A stretch of 64,000 bases of DNA from assembly GCA_934364805.1 (NCBI GenBank), contig CAKRMH010000004.1, positions 113,862 through 177,861 on the forward strand, written 5' to 3'. Of the stretch, positions 16,637 through 25,590 are shown in pieces. The position numbers and the translations under genes were made by a program. The first letter of the stretch is position 1. Every line of letters starts with the position of its first letter. Below the pieces are notes generated by a model that saw only the letters and a program-made list of their open reading frames with translations, was not told the DNA's origin and searched no databases. Source of the stretch: an uncultured Lachnospiraceae bacterium (GTDB lineage Bacteria; Bacillota; Clostridia; Lachnospirales; Lachnospiraceae).

Positions 16637-18445
16637 TTATGCAGCTTTCTCATCGGTAAAGTAGATCTGATACCAGAGAAGGAAGATGTATACACACCAG
16701 ATCTTTTTATAGTTATCGTGTTTGCCGGAGCAATGATCCTCGATCAGATGTTTTACGTAGTCAACATCAAATAATTCGGATGCGATCGGCATTTCAAGCG
16801 CTTTTAAGATATCTGCTTTGACATCGTCATCCTTGATCCACTCGCGGAGCGGAACCGGGAAGCCAAGCTTTTTCTTATTGTATGCTTCGGTTGGAATGAC
16901 ATCACGGCTTGCTTCGCGGAGCAGATATTTTGTGGTGCCATTATGAAGCTTCTCGTCTAAAGTCAGCTTTCTGGCTGTCTGATATACAGAAAAATCACTG
17001 AATGGCACACGGCCTTCAATGGAGGAAGCCATTGTCATGCGGTCTGCCTTGGTGAAGATATCTTTTTCCAGCCACAGACGGATATCAACGATCTGCATTT
17101 TACTTACGTCATCTAAGTCCTCGTAGCCCTTTAAGATCTGACGGGAGATCTCTTTGTTGGTCATTGGATTTTTCACTTTGGTGATTTTTGCCATTTCCTT
17201 CTCGGAGAATACAGAGTTTACACCGATATATCCATCTTCGATCTTTCTGCCTTTGCGTACAAGGAAGTTTCTTCCACGGAAAGGAGGGAAGAGGGAGGCG
17301 AAGGAGCCGATCGCATGACGAATCACATATGGAACTTTGTCATAAGCGGAGATCTGGTTATAAGTATTGTATCCGCCGAAGAACTCGTCAGCACCTTCTC
17401 CGGATAAGACAACTTTGACATCCTCACTGGCACGTTTGGCAACGTGGTAAAGTGAGATAGCAGAAGGATCTGCAAGCGGCTCGTCCAGATGATATACCGC
17501 ATCACGCAGGGATTTGAAATATTCTTCCTTTGTGATGATCTTCTTATGGTTTTCAATGCCGAGCTTGTTGCACAGATCTTTGGCATATTCCAGCTCGCTG
17601 TATTTTTTCTCATGGTAACCGATCGTGTAGGTATCCGAAACCTTGGATAACGATACCAGGTAAGAGGAATCGATACCACTGCTTAAGAAAGAACCAACCT
17701 TAACGTCACTGAGAAGATGATGGTCCACGGAGTTTTTCATGGTCTTCTGGATCTCTTCTTTGGTTGTTCCTTCACCGGTCATTTCCATGCGGAAATATTT
17801 ACGTAAAGACAATCTGCCCTGACGGTAAGTGAAGCATGTTCCGGCTTCCAGACGATGGATGCCTTTAAACATGGTCTTATCCACAGGAACATAGTTAAAA
17901 CGCAGATAAAGAGGAAGAAGCTCTTTATCAAGCTCCAGATGATAATCCGGATGTTTTAAGATGGCTTTTGCTTCGCTGGCAAAAATAAAGCTGTTTTCGC
18001 CGTGATAATAATAAAAAGGTTTGATTCCAAAATGATCACGTGCACCGTAATACTGATCGTTTTGTACATCGTAGATCACAAATGCATACATTCCGCGCAG
18101 ATGATCGACGAGGTTTTCTCCCCACGCCTGATAGCCTACAAGGAGTACTTCACTGTCACTGGTTGTCTGGAATGTATAACCCTGGGCAGAGAGCTCTTCT
18201 TTGATCTCCAGGTAGTTATAGATCTCGCCGTTGAAAACAAGTACGAGTTTTTTATCCTGGCTGAACATTGGCTGTCCACCAGTTGCAAGGTCAATAATTG
18301 ACAGACGGCAGTGTCCAAGATAGCCGTTTGCAGTATGATAAGTTCCGTGTCCGTCCGGACCACGGTGTTTGATTTCATCAAGCATCGTATTGATAATGGA
18401 TGGATCCTGATGTTTGGTATCCATAAATCCTGCGATTCCACACAT
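16637..18445 (-). CDS. asnB: Asparagine synthetase, glutamine-hydrolysing
   Basis: 602 residues. The mature N-terminal Cys nucleophile is in MCGIAGF, starting the class II glutaminase domain (about 1-200). The synthetase domain carries the PP-loop SSGIDSS and the GEGADEFFGGY motif. It makes asparagine from aspartate, ATP and glutamine. The ammonia-dependent asnA lies 17 kb away on the same strand. Promoter is within 18446-18540. Confidence 0.96.
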   Translation of the reverse strand: MCGIAGFMDTKHQDPSIINTMLDEIKHRGPDGHGTYHTANGYLGHCRLSIIDLATGGQPMFSQDKKLVLVFNGEIYNYLEIKEELSAQGYTFQTTSDSEVLLVGYQAWGENLVDHLRGMYAFVIYDVQNDQYYGARDHFGIKPFYYYHGENSFIFASEAKAILKHPDYHLELDKELLPLYLRFNYVPVDKTMFKGIHRLEAGTCFTYRQGRLSLRKYFRMEMTGEGTTKEEIQKTMKNSVDHHLLSDVKVGSFLSSGIDSSYLVSLSKVSDTYTIGYHEKKYSELEYAKDLCNKLGIENHKKIITKEEYFKSLRDAVYHLDEPLADPSAISLYHVAKRASEDVKVVLSGEGADEFFGGYNTYNQISAYDKVPYVIRHAIGSFASLFPPFRGRNFLVRKGRKIEDGYIGVNSVFSEKEMAKITKVKNPMTNKEISRQILKGYEDLDDVSKMQIVDIRLWLEKDIFTKADRMTMASSIEGRVPFSDFSVYQTARKLTLDEKLHNGTTKYLLREASRDVIPTEAYNKKKLGFPVPLREWIKDDDVKADILKALEMPIASELFDVDYVKHLIEDHCSGKHDNYKKIWCVYIFLLWYQIYFTDEKAA

Positions 18446-18514
18446 ATGATATTCTTCCTTTCATGTGTTCATAATGATTCCCATTATTACGGGAAAATAG
18501 TATTTTTACACCTA

Positions 18515-18533
18515 TTGTCACATTATGACACAA
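18515..18533. promoter_or_regulatory. Dyad upstream of asnB
   Basis: TTGTCACATTATGACACAA is an imperfect palindrome with a perfect core TGTCA-N5-TGACA, 70 bases upstream of asnB. It is a candidate repressor or activator site; the protein is not known. Confidence 0.4.
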
Positions 18534-18635
18534 TTTTGTTTGAATTGAAACAGAAATGAATTAAAAATTAAGAAATTTTCATAAATGCGCTGGTGTACCT
18601 GCGAAAAGAAGGTGAATAGCATCTGACCGTTTATC

Positions 18636-18664
18636 TTGTTGAAGGTATGAAATTATGCTATAAT
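18636..18664 (+). promoter_or_regulatory. Promoter for the 18740-21828 genes
   Basis: TTGTTG (18636-18641), 17-base spacer, TATAAT (18659-18664), with an extended TG one base before the -10. Confidence 0.7.
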
Positions 18665-18739
18665 ACCATATGCTTTTTGTGAATGGGCGTCGTGCAGAGG
18701 ATCGCACGACATAGAATCAGGAGTTTGGGAGAGACTGTG

Positions 18740-19117
18740 ATGAAAAAGAGATGGAAAGTCATTCTGGCGGCGGCATGCTATATTTTCGGTGTGTCTGCTT
18801 CCATATATATTGGTGGCTGGCTGATGTTAGTAAAACCGGTCCGGCTTTTGATGTATGCTTATGGAACAGGTACGTTAAGCGTAAGGCTTCTTGTTTCCTG
18901 TATTGTTAAAATCGTATTGTCTACGACGGTTGCGGGACTTGTGTGGTGTGTCGGTTACATCGGATGTAATTATTTCAAAGGAACAGAGGATGAGTATGAC
19001 CGGCTGCTCAGACAGGAACTTGAGCGGAGACACAGACAGCACGAACAGAGGCAGCAGGAACACAGACAGCAGGCAGAATTATATAATTATAATAAGGAAA
19101 GTGGTGCAGAAGGATGA
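18740..19117 (+). CDS. Small membrane protein with charged coiled-coil tail
   Basis: 125 residues, function unknown. Two membrane helices (about 8-28 and 45-72) are followed by a cytoplasmic tail very rich in Glu, Arg, Gln and His (about 83-115, likely coiled coil). The start at 18740 has GGGAGAG 6 bases upstream; the frame extends to an ATG at 18683 that lies on top of the promoter region. Its stop overlaps the next gene's ATG by 4 bases (ATGA), so they are coupled. Confidence 0.7.
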   Translation: MKKRWKVILAAACYIFGVSASIYIGGWLMLVKPVRLLMYAYGTGTLSVRLLVSCIVKIVLSTTVAGLVWCVGYIGCNYFKGTEDEYDRLLRQELERRHRQHEQRQQEHRQQAELYNYNKESGAEG

Positions 19118-20220
19118 TTTTACGAATACCGGATTTTTATGAGGACTTTTCCTGTATTGCAGATCAATGTACAGACAGCTGCTGTATAGGCTGGGAAATC
19201 GATATCGATGAAGATACCTATGGATATTATTACGGACTGGAAGGAGAACTTGGAGAGCGGTTTCGTAAGAACGTGTTCACCACAGAGGACGGCGAGTATG
19301 GTTTAAGACTCGATCCGCATGGAAGATGCCCTTTTCTCGATGAAAAGAACCTGTGTGACATCTGCAGTGCATACGGGGAAGTGGCACTCAGCGAGGTGTG
19401 CACGGAGTATCCAAGGACAACGATCACATATGGCAGTGTCATGCAGAAATGTCTGGGACTTTCCTGTGTGGAAGCTGGAAGAATGGTATTTGAGAAGGAA
19501 GAACCGATCACCCTGGTAGAACTTCCGATGACCTCGGAGGAATGCGATGAGGAGGAAGACGAAGCGGATCTCAGCTGGTATCGTTTCTTAGAGTATGCGC
19601 AGAAAAAGACTTTTGAGATCCTTCAGGACCGGAGGTTTACAATCTGGGAACGCATGGATCATTATCTGGAATATGCAGGGAACGTGCAGGATGTGATCAG
19701 CAGACAGGATCTGGATGATCCGGACTGGAATACAGAACAGATCGATTACCAGATGGTGGAAGTGGATCAGCATATGCCGGCTGAAGAAAGCATGGATTCT
19801 TTTGAACGGTATCAGGACAGGATCTATATGCTTGAGCAGATGGATATCTTAAATGCAGAATGGCGTGGTGTGAAAAATGAACTTGCAGGTCAGAACGAAG
19901 AAGCATATCTTCAGGGCATGAAGCAGTGGTTAGCCTCAGGGGATTGTGTAGAGCGTGATTATGAGCATCTGCTGGTATATTTTAATTACCGGTATCTGCT
20001 CCGTACGATCTATGATTATAATTTCCTTACAAGGGCAAGGCTTGCAGTGACTTATACGAAGATCATACGTGATATGGATGCACTCCGTTACCGGAAGCAG
20101 AATGGGCATTATGACAGAGCCGACCGGATTGACGTCGTACGCATTTTTTCCAAGGAAATGGAGCATTCGGAAGAGAACTATAAGATCGCAGAGGAAGAGA
20201 TTGAATTTTCTTCTTTCTGA
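19114..20220 (+). CDS. FliB-like lysine-N-methylase family protein
   Basis: 368 residues. The N terminus has the Cys-rich cluster CIADQCTDSCCIGWEI, then CPFLDEKNLCDIC and SEVCTEYPR, the pattern of the flagellin lysine-N-methylase family (FliB/YkgJ-like Fe-S or zinc clusters). FliB methylates flagellin lysines in Salmonella, but many clostridial homologues occur without flagella. The rest is acidic and helical. A chemoreceptor gene follows 57 bases later, which fits a motility setting, but no flagellar gene is in the window. Confidence 0.8.
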   Translation: MILRIPDFYEDFSCIADQCTDSCCIGWEIDIDEDTYGYYYGLEGELGERFRKNVFTTEDGEYGLRLDPHGRCPFLDEKNLCDICSAYGEVALSEVCTEYPRTTITYGSVMQKCLGLSCVEAGRMVFEKEEPITLVELPMTSEECDEEEDEADLSWYRFLEYAQKKTFEILQDRRFTIWERMDHYLEYAGNVQDVISRQDLDDPDWNTEQIDYQMVEVDQHMPAEESMDSFERYQDRIYMLEQMDILNAEWRGVKNELAGQNEEAYLQGMKQWLASGDCVERDYEHLLVYFNYRYLLRTIYDYNFLTRARLAVTYTKIIRDMDALRYRKQNGHYDRADRIDVVRIFSKEMEHSEENYKIAEEEIEFSSF

Positions 20221-20277
20221 GAGTACAATAAGCATAGAAGTGGTACATAAGATACAGACCAGAGGCGAGGTATGAAT

Positions 20278-21828
20278 ATGGATAATGAGAGAAGCATGTC
20301 GGGCGAACAGAGAGTACAGCAGCTAAGAGAGAAGATTGAATCAAGAATTTACAGAGAGAAGGCACCTAAGATTAAGCGGGCAAACCGGATGGTGATCCTG
20401 ATCGAATTGATATTGGAAATGGGGTGCCTGATCAATGCAGGTTTCCTGATTTTGGACAGAGGAATCGGTGCAGTTCTTTTGACATGGATTGCGGTTATTG
20501 TTGCAGGAGAAGTGGTACAGATCGGACTTTTCCTTAAAGACCCTGGAAATGACAGACTACATTTCCTCTGTATCATTCAGTTTGGAATCGTATATATTTT
20601 TTCAATTTTCCTGAATTATAATGATAGTACGTTATTTTTAGCAATGCCTTTATTTTTGGCAACGCTCATGTATAATAATTGTAAACAGATGGATCTGTCG
20701 TGTATTACCTGTGGAATTGTAGCTACAGTCCGTACGATCCTTGTGGCAGCCGGAATTCAGAATACCTCGAATGGACTGCCAGAGGAGATACTTGTATATG
20801 GGATTTTGATGGTAGCGTTGTTTTCACTGACCAGGGCAACACGGATTTCCTGGAGATTTAATCATGATGCCATGCATTCCATGGAGGATGAGAAAGAGAT
20901 TCAGGGAATTATCATGAAAGATGTCCTCGCGATTGCAAAAGGAGTTCAGGACAAGACAAAAGAGACCGATGTTGTAATCGATCATCTGTATGATTCCGCC
21001 CAGAATATTAATAACATTGTTGGAGAGATCACTTCCGGTACACAGAGTACTGCAGATAACATCCAGAACCAGACTGTTATGACACAGACGATCCAGGATT
21101 CCATCCAGGATGCAGCAGGACGCACGAAGAACGCAGCAGATAAGGCAACAGAATCCATGGAGACGGTGAAGGAAAGTTTAAAGACCATGGAACAACTCAG
21201 CCAGCATTCGGATCATATTGCAGTGACAAACTCCAAGGTAGTTGCTTCCATGGAGAAGCTTCAGAAGAAGACAGAGGATGTTAAGGCAATTACGGATATG
21301 ATCCTGGATATTTCAAGTCAGACCAACCTTCTTGCATTGAATGCTTCTATCGAAGCTGCCAGAGCAGGGGAGGCAGGAAAAGGCTTTGCAGTAGTAGCAG
21401 ATCAGATCCGCCAGCTTGCTGAACAGACGAAGAATTCGACAGAAAGCATTACGGAGATCGTCGGAGAACTGAGTGCATACTCTGCAGAAGCGTCAGAATC
21501 GATTCAGGACTCTCTTACGGTGACCGAGGAACAGACAAACCTGATCGGAGATGCCTCCAAAGATTTCGAACGTATTAATCAGAATATGCAGGAATTGAAC
21601 AATGAGATGGGAAGTATTGATTCCATGATGTCAGAGCTTATGAATTCCAATAATGCGATTGTGGACAGTATCAGCCAGCTCTCCGCAGCAAGCCAGCAGA
21701 TTACGGCAAGCAGTGAGGAAGCAACTGGAATCACGCAGAGTAACAAAGAAAGTTCAAAACAGGCAAAAGATATGCTGGAGCAGGTAATTGATTACTCACA
21801 TCAGCTGGACAAATATATGGATCAGTAA
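20278..21828 (+). CDS. Methyl-accepting chemotaxis protein with multi-helix membrane sensor
   Basis: 516 residues. An N-terminal coiled region is followed by about five or six membrane helices (about 40-190) with almost no extracytoplasmic loop, so it may sense within the membrane. No HAMP domain is evident. The signalling hairpin has its conserved tip IEAARAGEAGKGFAVVAD, which contacts CheA/CheW. ATG 20278 has GAGG 7 bases before it; the ATG at 20272 is too close. A terminator follows directly. Confidence 0.9.
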   Translation: MDNERSMSGEQRVQQLREKIESRIYREKAPKIKRANRMVILIELILEMGCLINAGFLILDRGIGAVLLTWIAVIVAGEVVQIGLFLKDPGNDRLHFLCIIQFGIVYIFSIFLNYNDSTLFLAMPLFLATLMYNNCKQMDLSCITCGIVATVRTILVAAGIQNTSNGLPEEILVYGILMVALFSLTRATRISWRFNHDAMHSMEDEKEIQGIIMKDVLAIAKGVQDKTKETDVVIDHLYDSAQNINNIVGEITSGTQSTADNIQNQTVMTQTIQDSIQDAAGRTKNAADKATESMETVKESLKTMEQLSQHSDHIAVTNSKVVASMEKLQKKTEDVKAITDMILDISSQTNLLALNASIEAARAGEAGKGFAVVADQIRQLAEQTKNSTESITEIVGELSAYSAEASESIQDSLTVTEEQTNLIGDASKDFERINQNMQELNNEMGSIDSMMSELMNSNNAIVDSISQLSAASQQITASSEEATGITQSNKESSKQAKDMLEQVIDYSHQLDKYMDQ

Positions 21829-21864
21829 AAAAGAAGGCGGATTTAAAAATCTGCCTTCTTTTTT
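21829..21864. terminator. Bidirectional terminator
   Basis: A left arm AAAGAAGGCGGAT ending at 21842 pairs with ATCTGCCTTCTTT (21849-21861) with one wobble; T run follows, and the A-rich 5' side serves the minus strand. Confidence 0.85.
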
Positions 21865-21888
21865 TTACTGCTTTTATAAAGGATGTGA

Positions 21889-22860
21889 TTATTTGTCCAG
21901 AAGATCTGCGTAGAAGTCTGCATAATCAGTGCGCCCCGCTTTGGTATAGTCGATGGCAGCAGATGGATGCTGGTTCAGACGACCGGTCAGAAGGTAAGGG
22001 ATGTCATAACCCCAGGCAATGCCTTCTGCTTTCAGAGGAAGCATATGTTCTTCGATAAATTTCAGTACCGGGAAAATATTGTATTTTGGATTCTTCAGGA
22101 AACTGATCAGAAGTTCCATTGCACAGTTGCCGGCGCCACGTCCCATAGACATCATGGTTGCATCAAGATAGCTTACCCCGCGTGCAGTTGCTTCAATAGT
22201 ATTGGCAAAAGCAAGCTGCTGGTTGTTGTGTGCATGCATTCCGATGTATTTATTGTATTTTTCCGCAACATCCATATATTTATCAGAAATGACACGGATC
22301 TGTTCCGGATAAAGGGAACCGTAACTGTCAACAATATAGATACCATCGGCAGGGCTTTGACCGACCATTTCCAGAGCCTGGTCGATATCGGCTTCTTTGG
22401 CATTGCTGACTGCCATAATATTACAGGTGACTTCATAACCTTTTGCCTTGGCGTCTTCGATCATTTCGATCGCAGTCGGCATCTGATGTACATATGTGGC
22501 TACGCGCACCATATCGATGACACTGTCTTTTTTGTCAATAATGTCATGTTTGTAATCGCAGCGTCCGACATCTGCCATGACAGAGATCTTCATATCGGAA
22601 TTATTTTCTCCAACGATTGCACGGATATCTTCCTCACTGCAGAATTTCCATTTGCCAAATTTATCAGGATCGAACAGTTCACGGGATGCTTTGTAACCGA
22701 ACTCCATATAATCCACACCGGCCTTTACATTGGTACGGTAGAGGGCATTGATAAAGTCATCTGTAAAACGGAAATTGTTTACAAGTCCTCCATCACGCAT
22801 GGTTGCATCTAATACCCGGATATCTGAGCGGGCGGTCATTAAGTCTCCTTTTTGAGCCAT
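21889..22860 (-). CDS. HMGL/DRE-TIM aldolase-domain protein
   Basis: 323 residues forming a TIM barrel of the HMG-CoA lyase/4-hydroxy-2-oxovalerate aldolase type. DATMRDGG carries the metal-binding Asp and the catalytic Arg of the DRE motif, and GMHAHNN supplies metal His. YIVDSYGSLYP is also typical. Homologues in gut Firmicutes are annotated only as aldolase catalytic domain proteins; the substrate is unknown. Both ATG 22860 (AAAGGAGG 9 bases upstream) and MTARS seven codons on (AAAGGAGA upstream) have good ribosome sites. Confidence 0.85.
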   Translation of the reverse strand: MAQKGDLMTARSDIRVLDATMRDGGLVNNFRFTDDFINALYRTNVKAGVDYMEFGYKASRELFDPDKFGKWKFCSEEDIRAIVGENNSDMKISVMADVGRCDYKHDIIDKKDSVIDMVRVATYVHQMPTAIEMIEDAKAKGYEVTCNIMAVSNAKEADIDQALEMVGQSPADGIYIVDSYGSLYPEQIRVISDKYMDVAEKYNKYIGMHAHNNQQLAFANTIEATARGVSYLDATMMSMGRGAGNCAMELLISFLKNPKYNIFPVLKFIEEHMLPLKAEGIAWGYDIPYLLTGRLNQHPSAAIDYTKAGRTDYADFYADLLDK

Positions 22861-22928
22861 TGGTAAGTTCCTCCTTTAATAAATGAATGATGATTCTTTT
22901 GAATTATTTAGTACTTCAACGCTTCGAC

Positions 22929-22938
22929 GCTTTAAAGC
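22929..22938. promoter_or_regulatory. Short palindrome in the aldolase/mraY divergent region
   Basis: GCTTTAAAGC is a perfect 10-bp palindrome, preceded by two ACGCTT repeats at 22918-22933. It lies about 70 bases upstream of both divergent genes. Possible operator only. Confidence 0.25.
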
Positions 22939-22999
22939 ATGTGAGTACATAATACCACAAAAAAAAGATTTTGCAAGTCTTTTGTAAAAAAAAGCATAC

Positions 23000-23028
23000 T
23001 TTACTTTTCGCTGGGGTGCTAATATAAT
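23000..23028 (+). promoter_or_regulatory. mraY promoter
   Basis: TTTACT (23000-23005), 17 bases, TATAAT (23023-23028), 39 bases before the mraY start. Confidence 0.7.
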
Positions 23029-23067
23029 GAATGAGTGAATTTTTATGTATATTGAGGAGGATTAGAA

Positions 23068-24030
23068 ATGATCAATTTCACAGGGGCTTTCGACCTCTCG
23101 ATCGTAGCATTTATTGGCATATTGTTTGCTTTTGCAATTACATGTATTGCCATTGCCAGATTAAATCAGTATCTGCCAAAGGACATGGGGCGCAAATTTG
23201 CGCACGACGGTAAGCTTTCCGCCGGAAAACCAAGAGGGGCAGGTATTATTTTTGTATTTACATTTGTGATCGCAGCAGTTCTTTTTGCGCAGGTCAATCT
23301 GGAGATCGGCATTTATCTGTGTCTGATCGTAGTAGAGATGCTGACCGGATATTTTGATGACGCAGCAGAGAAGCCATGGGGAGAGTATCTGAAAGGATTT
23401 TTGGACTTTGTAGTAGCGGTTGTGGTAGCCGTTGTATACCTGCATTACAACAGTTCGGTCATCAATTTCGCAATTTTTGGTGGTTCTGTCACAATTCCAC
23501 CAGTAGTTTTTGCAATCCTTACGGTGATCCTTGTATGGGCATCCATTAATGTTACAAACTGTTCGGACGGAGTAGATGGTCTTTCCGGAACTTTAACGAT
23601 CATCACGATCATGACCATTTTTGTGATCGATAATGTGCTTGGAATCCAGGATGGATTTAATTACTGTATCCTGTTATTTGCAGTATGTCTGCTTGGATAT
23701 CTCTGGTATAATGCAACACCAAGTAAACTTTTAATGGGAGACGCCGGCTCCAGGGCAATGGGAATTTTTATTGCAATTGCGGTATTAAAGACAGGCAGTC
23801 CGCTTCTTTATCTGCTGGTTGCAGCGGTACTCATTGTGGATGGCGGTCTTGGACTGATCAAGCTGGCACTTTTACGTTACCTGAAAATACATATCCTGAA
23901 GAATACAACGACTCCGCTGCATGATCATGCAAGAAAAAAGATGGAGTGGTCAAATGCGCAGGTTGTATTTCGTTTTGCGATCATTCAGATCGTTATTTCC
24001 GTTGCTACCGTATACCTGGTTATGATGTAG
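23068..24030 (+). CDS. mraY: Phospho-N-acetylmuramoyl-pentapeptide transferase (lipid I synthesis)
   Basis: 320-residue polytopic enzyme that moves phospho-MurNAc-pentapeptide from UDP to undecaprenyl phosphate. About ten membrane helices alternate with the family's cytoplasmic motifs: GYFDDAAEKPWG (catalytic Asp pair), NCSDGVDGLSG, LMGDAGSRAMG and TTPLHDHARKK. It stands outside a division/cell-wall cluster, so a paralogous WecA-like role cannot be excluded, though the HDH motif favours MraY. GAGGAGG precedes the start. Confidence 0.88.
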   Translation: MINFTGAFDLSIVAFIGILFAFAITCIAIARLNQYLPKDMGRKFAHDGKLSAGKPRGAGIIFVFTFVIAAVLFAQVNLEIGIYLCLIVVEMLTGYFDDAAEKPWGEYLKGFLDFVVAVVVAVVYLHYNSSVINFAIFGGSVTIPPVVFAILTVILVWASINVTNCSDGVDGLSGTLTIITIMTIFVIDNVLGIQDGFNYCILLFAVCLLGYLWYNATPSKLLMGDAGSRAMGIFIAIAVLKTGSPLLYLLVAAVLIVDGGLGLIKLALLRYLKIHILKNTTTPLHDHARKKMEWSNAQVVFRFAIIQIVISVATVYLVMM

Positions 24031-24078
24031 GACTGCGGAAGCAAAACAGGTATTACGAATGGATTAGGAGTTGATAAC

Positions 24079-25098
24079 ATGAAGCTTGTAAAAACAGAAG
24101 ATGCAGTGGGACATGTGCTGTGCCATGATATGACGCAGATCATTCGTGGTGTCACAAAGGATGCCAGATTCCGAAAAGGGCATATTGTTACACCGGAGGA
24201 TATTCCGGTACTTCTTTCCATGGGAAAAGAAAATCTTTATGTCTGGGAAAAGGATGAGAATATGCTTCATGAGGATGAGGCTGTTGAATATCTAAGAGAG
24301 ATCTGCTCCGGGGAGAATGTGACTTCGGGTCAGCCGAAAGAGGGCAAGATCGAGATCACGGCGGAATGTGATGGCATGCTCCAGATCGATGTAGAGAAGC
24401 TGTATGCTGTGAATTCGCTTGGGCATATGATGATCGCTACAAGACATTCGTATACACCTGTCAAAAAAGGAGATAAACTTGCCGGGACCCGTATTATTCC
24501 GCTTGTCATTGAAAAGACAAAGATGGAAGAAGCCAAAAAGGCTGCAGGTGATAAGCCGATTCTGAATGTGATTCCATATCAGATGAAAACAGCAGGACTG
24601 ATCACAACCGGTAATGAGGTAAAAAAGGGACTGATACAGGATACCTTTTCCGATGTGGTGATCGATAAGCTTGCGTCATATGGAATCCAGGTTGTGGCTC
24701 ATGAATACCCGGGAGACGATGATGCACAGATCACAAAGCTGATCGGTGAGATGAAAGCGCAGGGACTGGATATGATCCTTTGTACCGGCGGAATGAGTGT
24801 GGACCCGGATGATAAAACGCCGGGAGCGATCAAAGCCAGTGGAGCCAGAATCATCACGTATGGTGCACCGGTTCTTCCGGGAGCGATGTTCCTTTTAAGT
24901 TATTTTGAAGACGGAACACCGGTGATAGGTCTGCCCGGATGCGTGATGTATGCGAAAAGCACGATTTTTGATATTATGCTTCCAAGGATTGCAACGAAGA
25001 CGAGGATAAAAGCAGAGGATTTTTATGTGCTGGGACATGGAGGACTTTGTCTTGGATGCAGCGAATGCCGTTATCCGGACTGCTCTTTTGGAAAATAG
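24079..25098 (+). CDS. MoeA-like molybdopterin-binding protein
   Basis: 339 residues, shorter than MoeA (about 400). An N-terminal region (DAVGHVLCHDMTQIIRG) leads to a MoCF/MogA-type molybdopterin-binding domain with LITTGNEV, CTGGMSVDPDD, PVLPGAMF and GLPGCVMY. The tail carries a Cys cluster (LCLGCSECRYPDCSF) that could bind metal and is not part of E. coli MoeA. It probably acts in molybdenum insertion or cofactor sensing. First gene of the molybdenum block, 48 bases after mraY, with TAGGAG before the ATG. Confidence 0.85.
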   Translation: MKLVKTEDAVGHVLCHDMTQIIRGVTKDARFRKGHIVTPEDIPVLLSMGKENLYVWEKDENMLHEDEAVEYLREICSGENVTSGQPKEGKIEITAECDGMLQIDVEKLYAVNSLGHMMIATRHSYTPVKKGDKLAGTRIIPLVIEKTKMEEAKKAAGDKPILNVIPYQMKTAGLITTGNEVKKGLIQDTFSDVVIDKLASYGIQVVAHEYPGDDDAQITKLIGEMKAQGLDMILCTGGMSVDPDDKTPGAIKASGARIITYGAPVLPGAMFLLSYFEDGTPVIGLPGCVMYAKSTIFDIMLPRIATKTRIKAEDFYVLGHGGLCLGCSECRYPDCSFGK

Positions 25099-25110
25099 AA
25101 AGGAGAACAA

Positions 25111-25590
25111 ATGGCGGGTCTTAATCATTTTGATCAGCAGGGGAATGCTGTTATGGTAGACGTCTCCGAAAAGGAGATTACCGAACGGATTGCAACAGCC
25201 AGCGGAATCATCAAAGTTAATCGGGCTGTGATGGATGCAATCGTTCAGAAAACAGCCAAAAAAGGAGATGTGCTCGGGGTTGCAAGAGTTGCGGGGATCA
25301 TGGGGACGAAACAGACGGCAGCTCTGATCCCGATGTGTCATCCGCTTTGCCTGAATAAGGCATCGGTAGATTTTGTGATCGATGAAGAACATGGCAGGAT
25401 AGAAGCAATCTGCACAGTGAAGGTTTCGGGAAAGACTGGAGTTGAGATGGAGGCACTTATGGGAGTGAATACGGCACTTCTGACGATTTATGATATGTGC
25501 AAGGCAATCGACCGTGGAATGGAGATTACAGAGGTACATCTTCTGAAAAAGGAAGGCGGAAAATCAGGCGTTTATGAAAGATCAGTATAA
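25111..25590 (+). CDS. moaC: Cyclic pyranopterin monophosphate synthase
   Basis: 159 residues, the normal MoaC length. It converts the MoaA product to cPMP. Family motifs are MVDVSEKEIT, IPMCHPL, and VSGKTGVEMEALMGV followed by LTIYDMCKA, which hold the active-site residues. The start has AAGGAG 6 bases upstream, 12 bases after the previous gene. Its 3' end overlaps moaA by 17 bases. Confidence 0.96.
   Translation: MAGLNHFDQQGNAVMVDVSEKEITERIATASGIIKVNRAVMDAIVQKTAKKGDVLGVARVAGIMGTKQTAALIPMCHPLCLNKASVDFVIDEEHGRIEAICTVKVSGKTGVEMEALMGVNTALLTIYDMCKAIDRGMEITEVHLLKKEGGKSGVYERSV

Noticed and set aside
21967..22812. Open frame of 281 codons on the plus strand opposite the aldolase-like gene
   Set aside because: It mirrors the aldolase reading frame, has no ribosome site and its translation is Cys/His/Phe-rich without family features; the minus-strand gene is clearly real.
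24031..24078. Molybdenum cofactor riboswitch before the molybdenum block
   Set aside because: The gap after mraY is only 48 bases, too short for that aptamer, and no matching conserved stems are visible.
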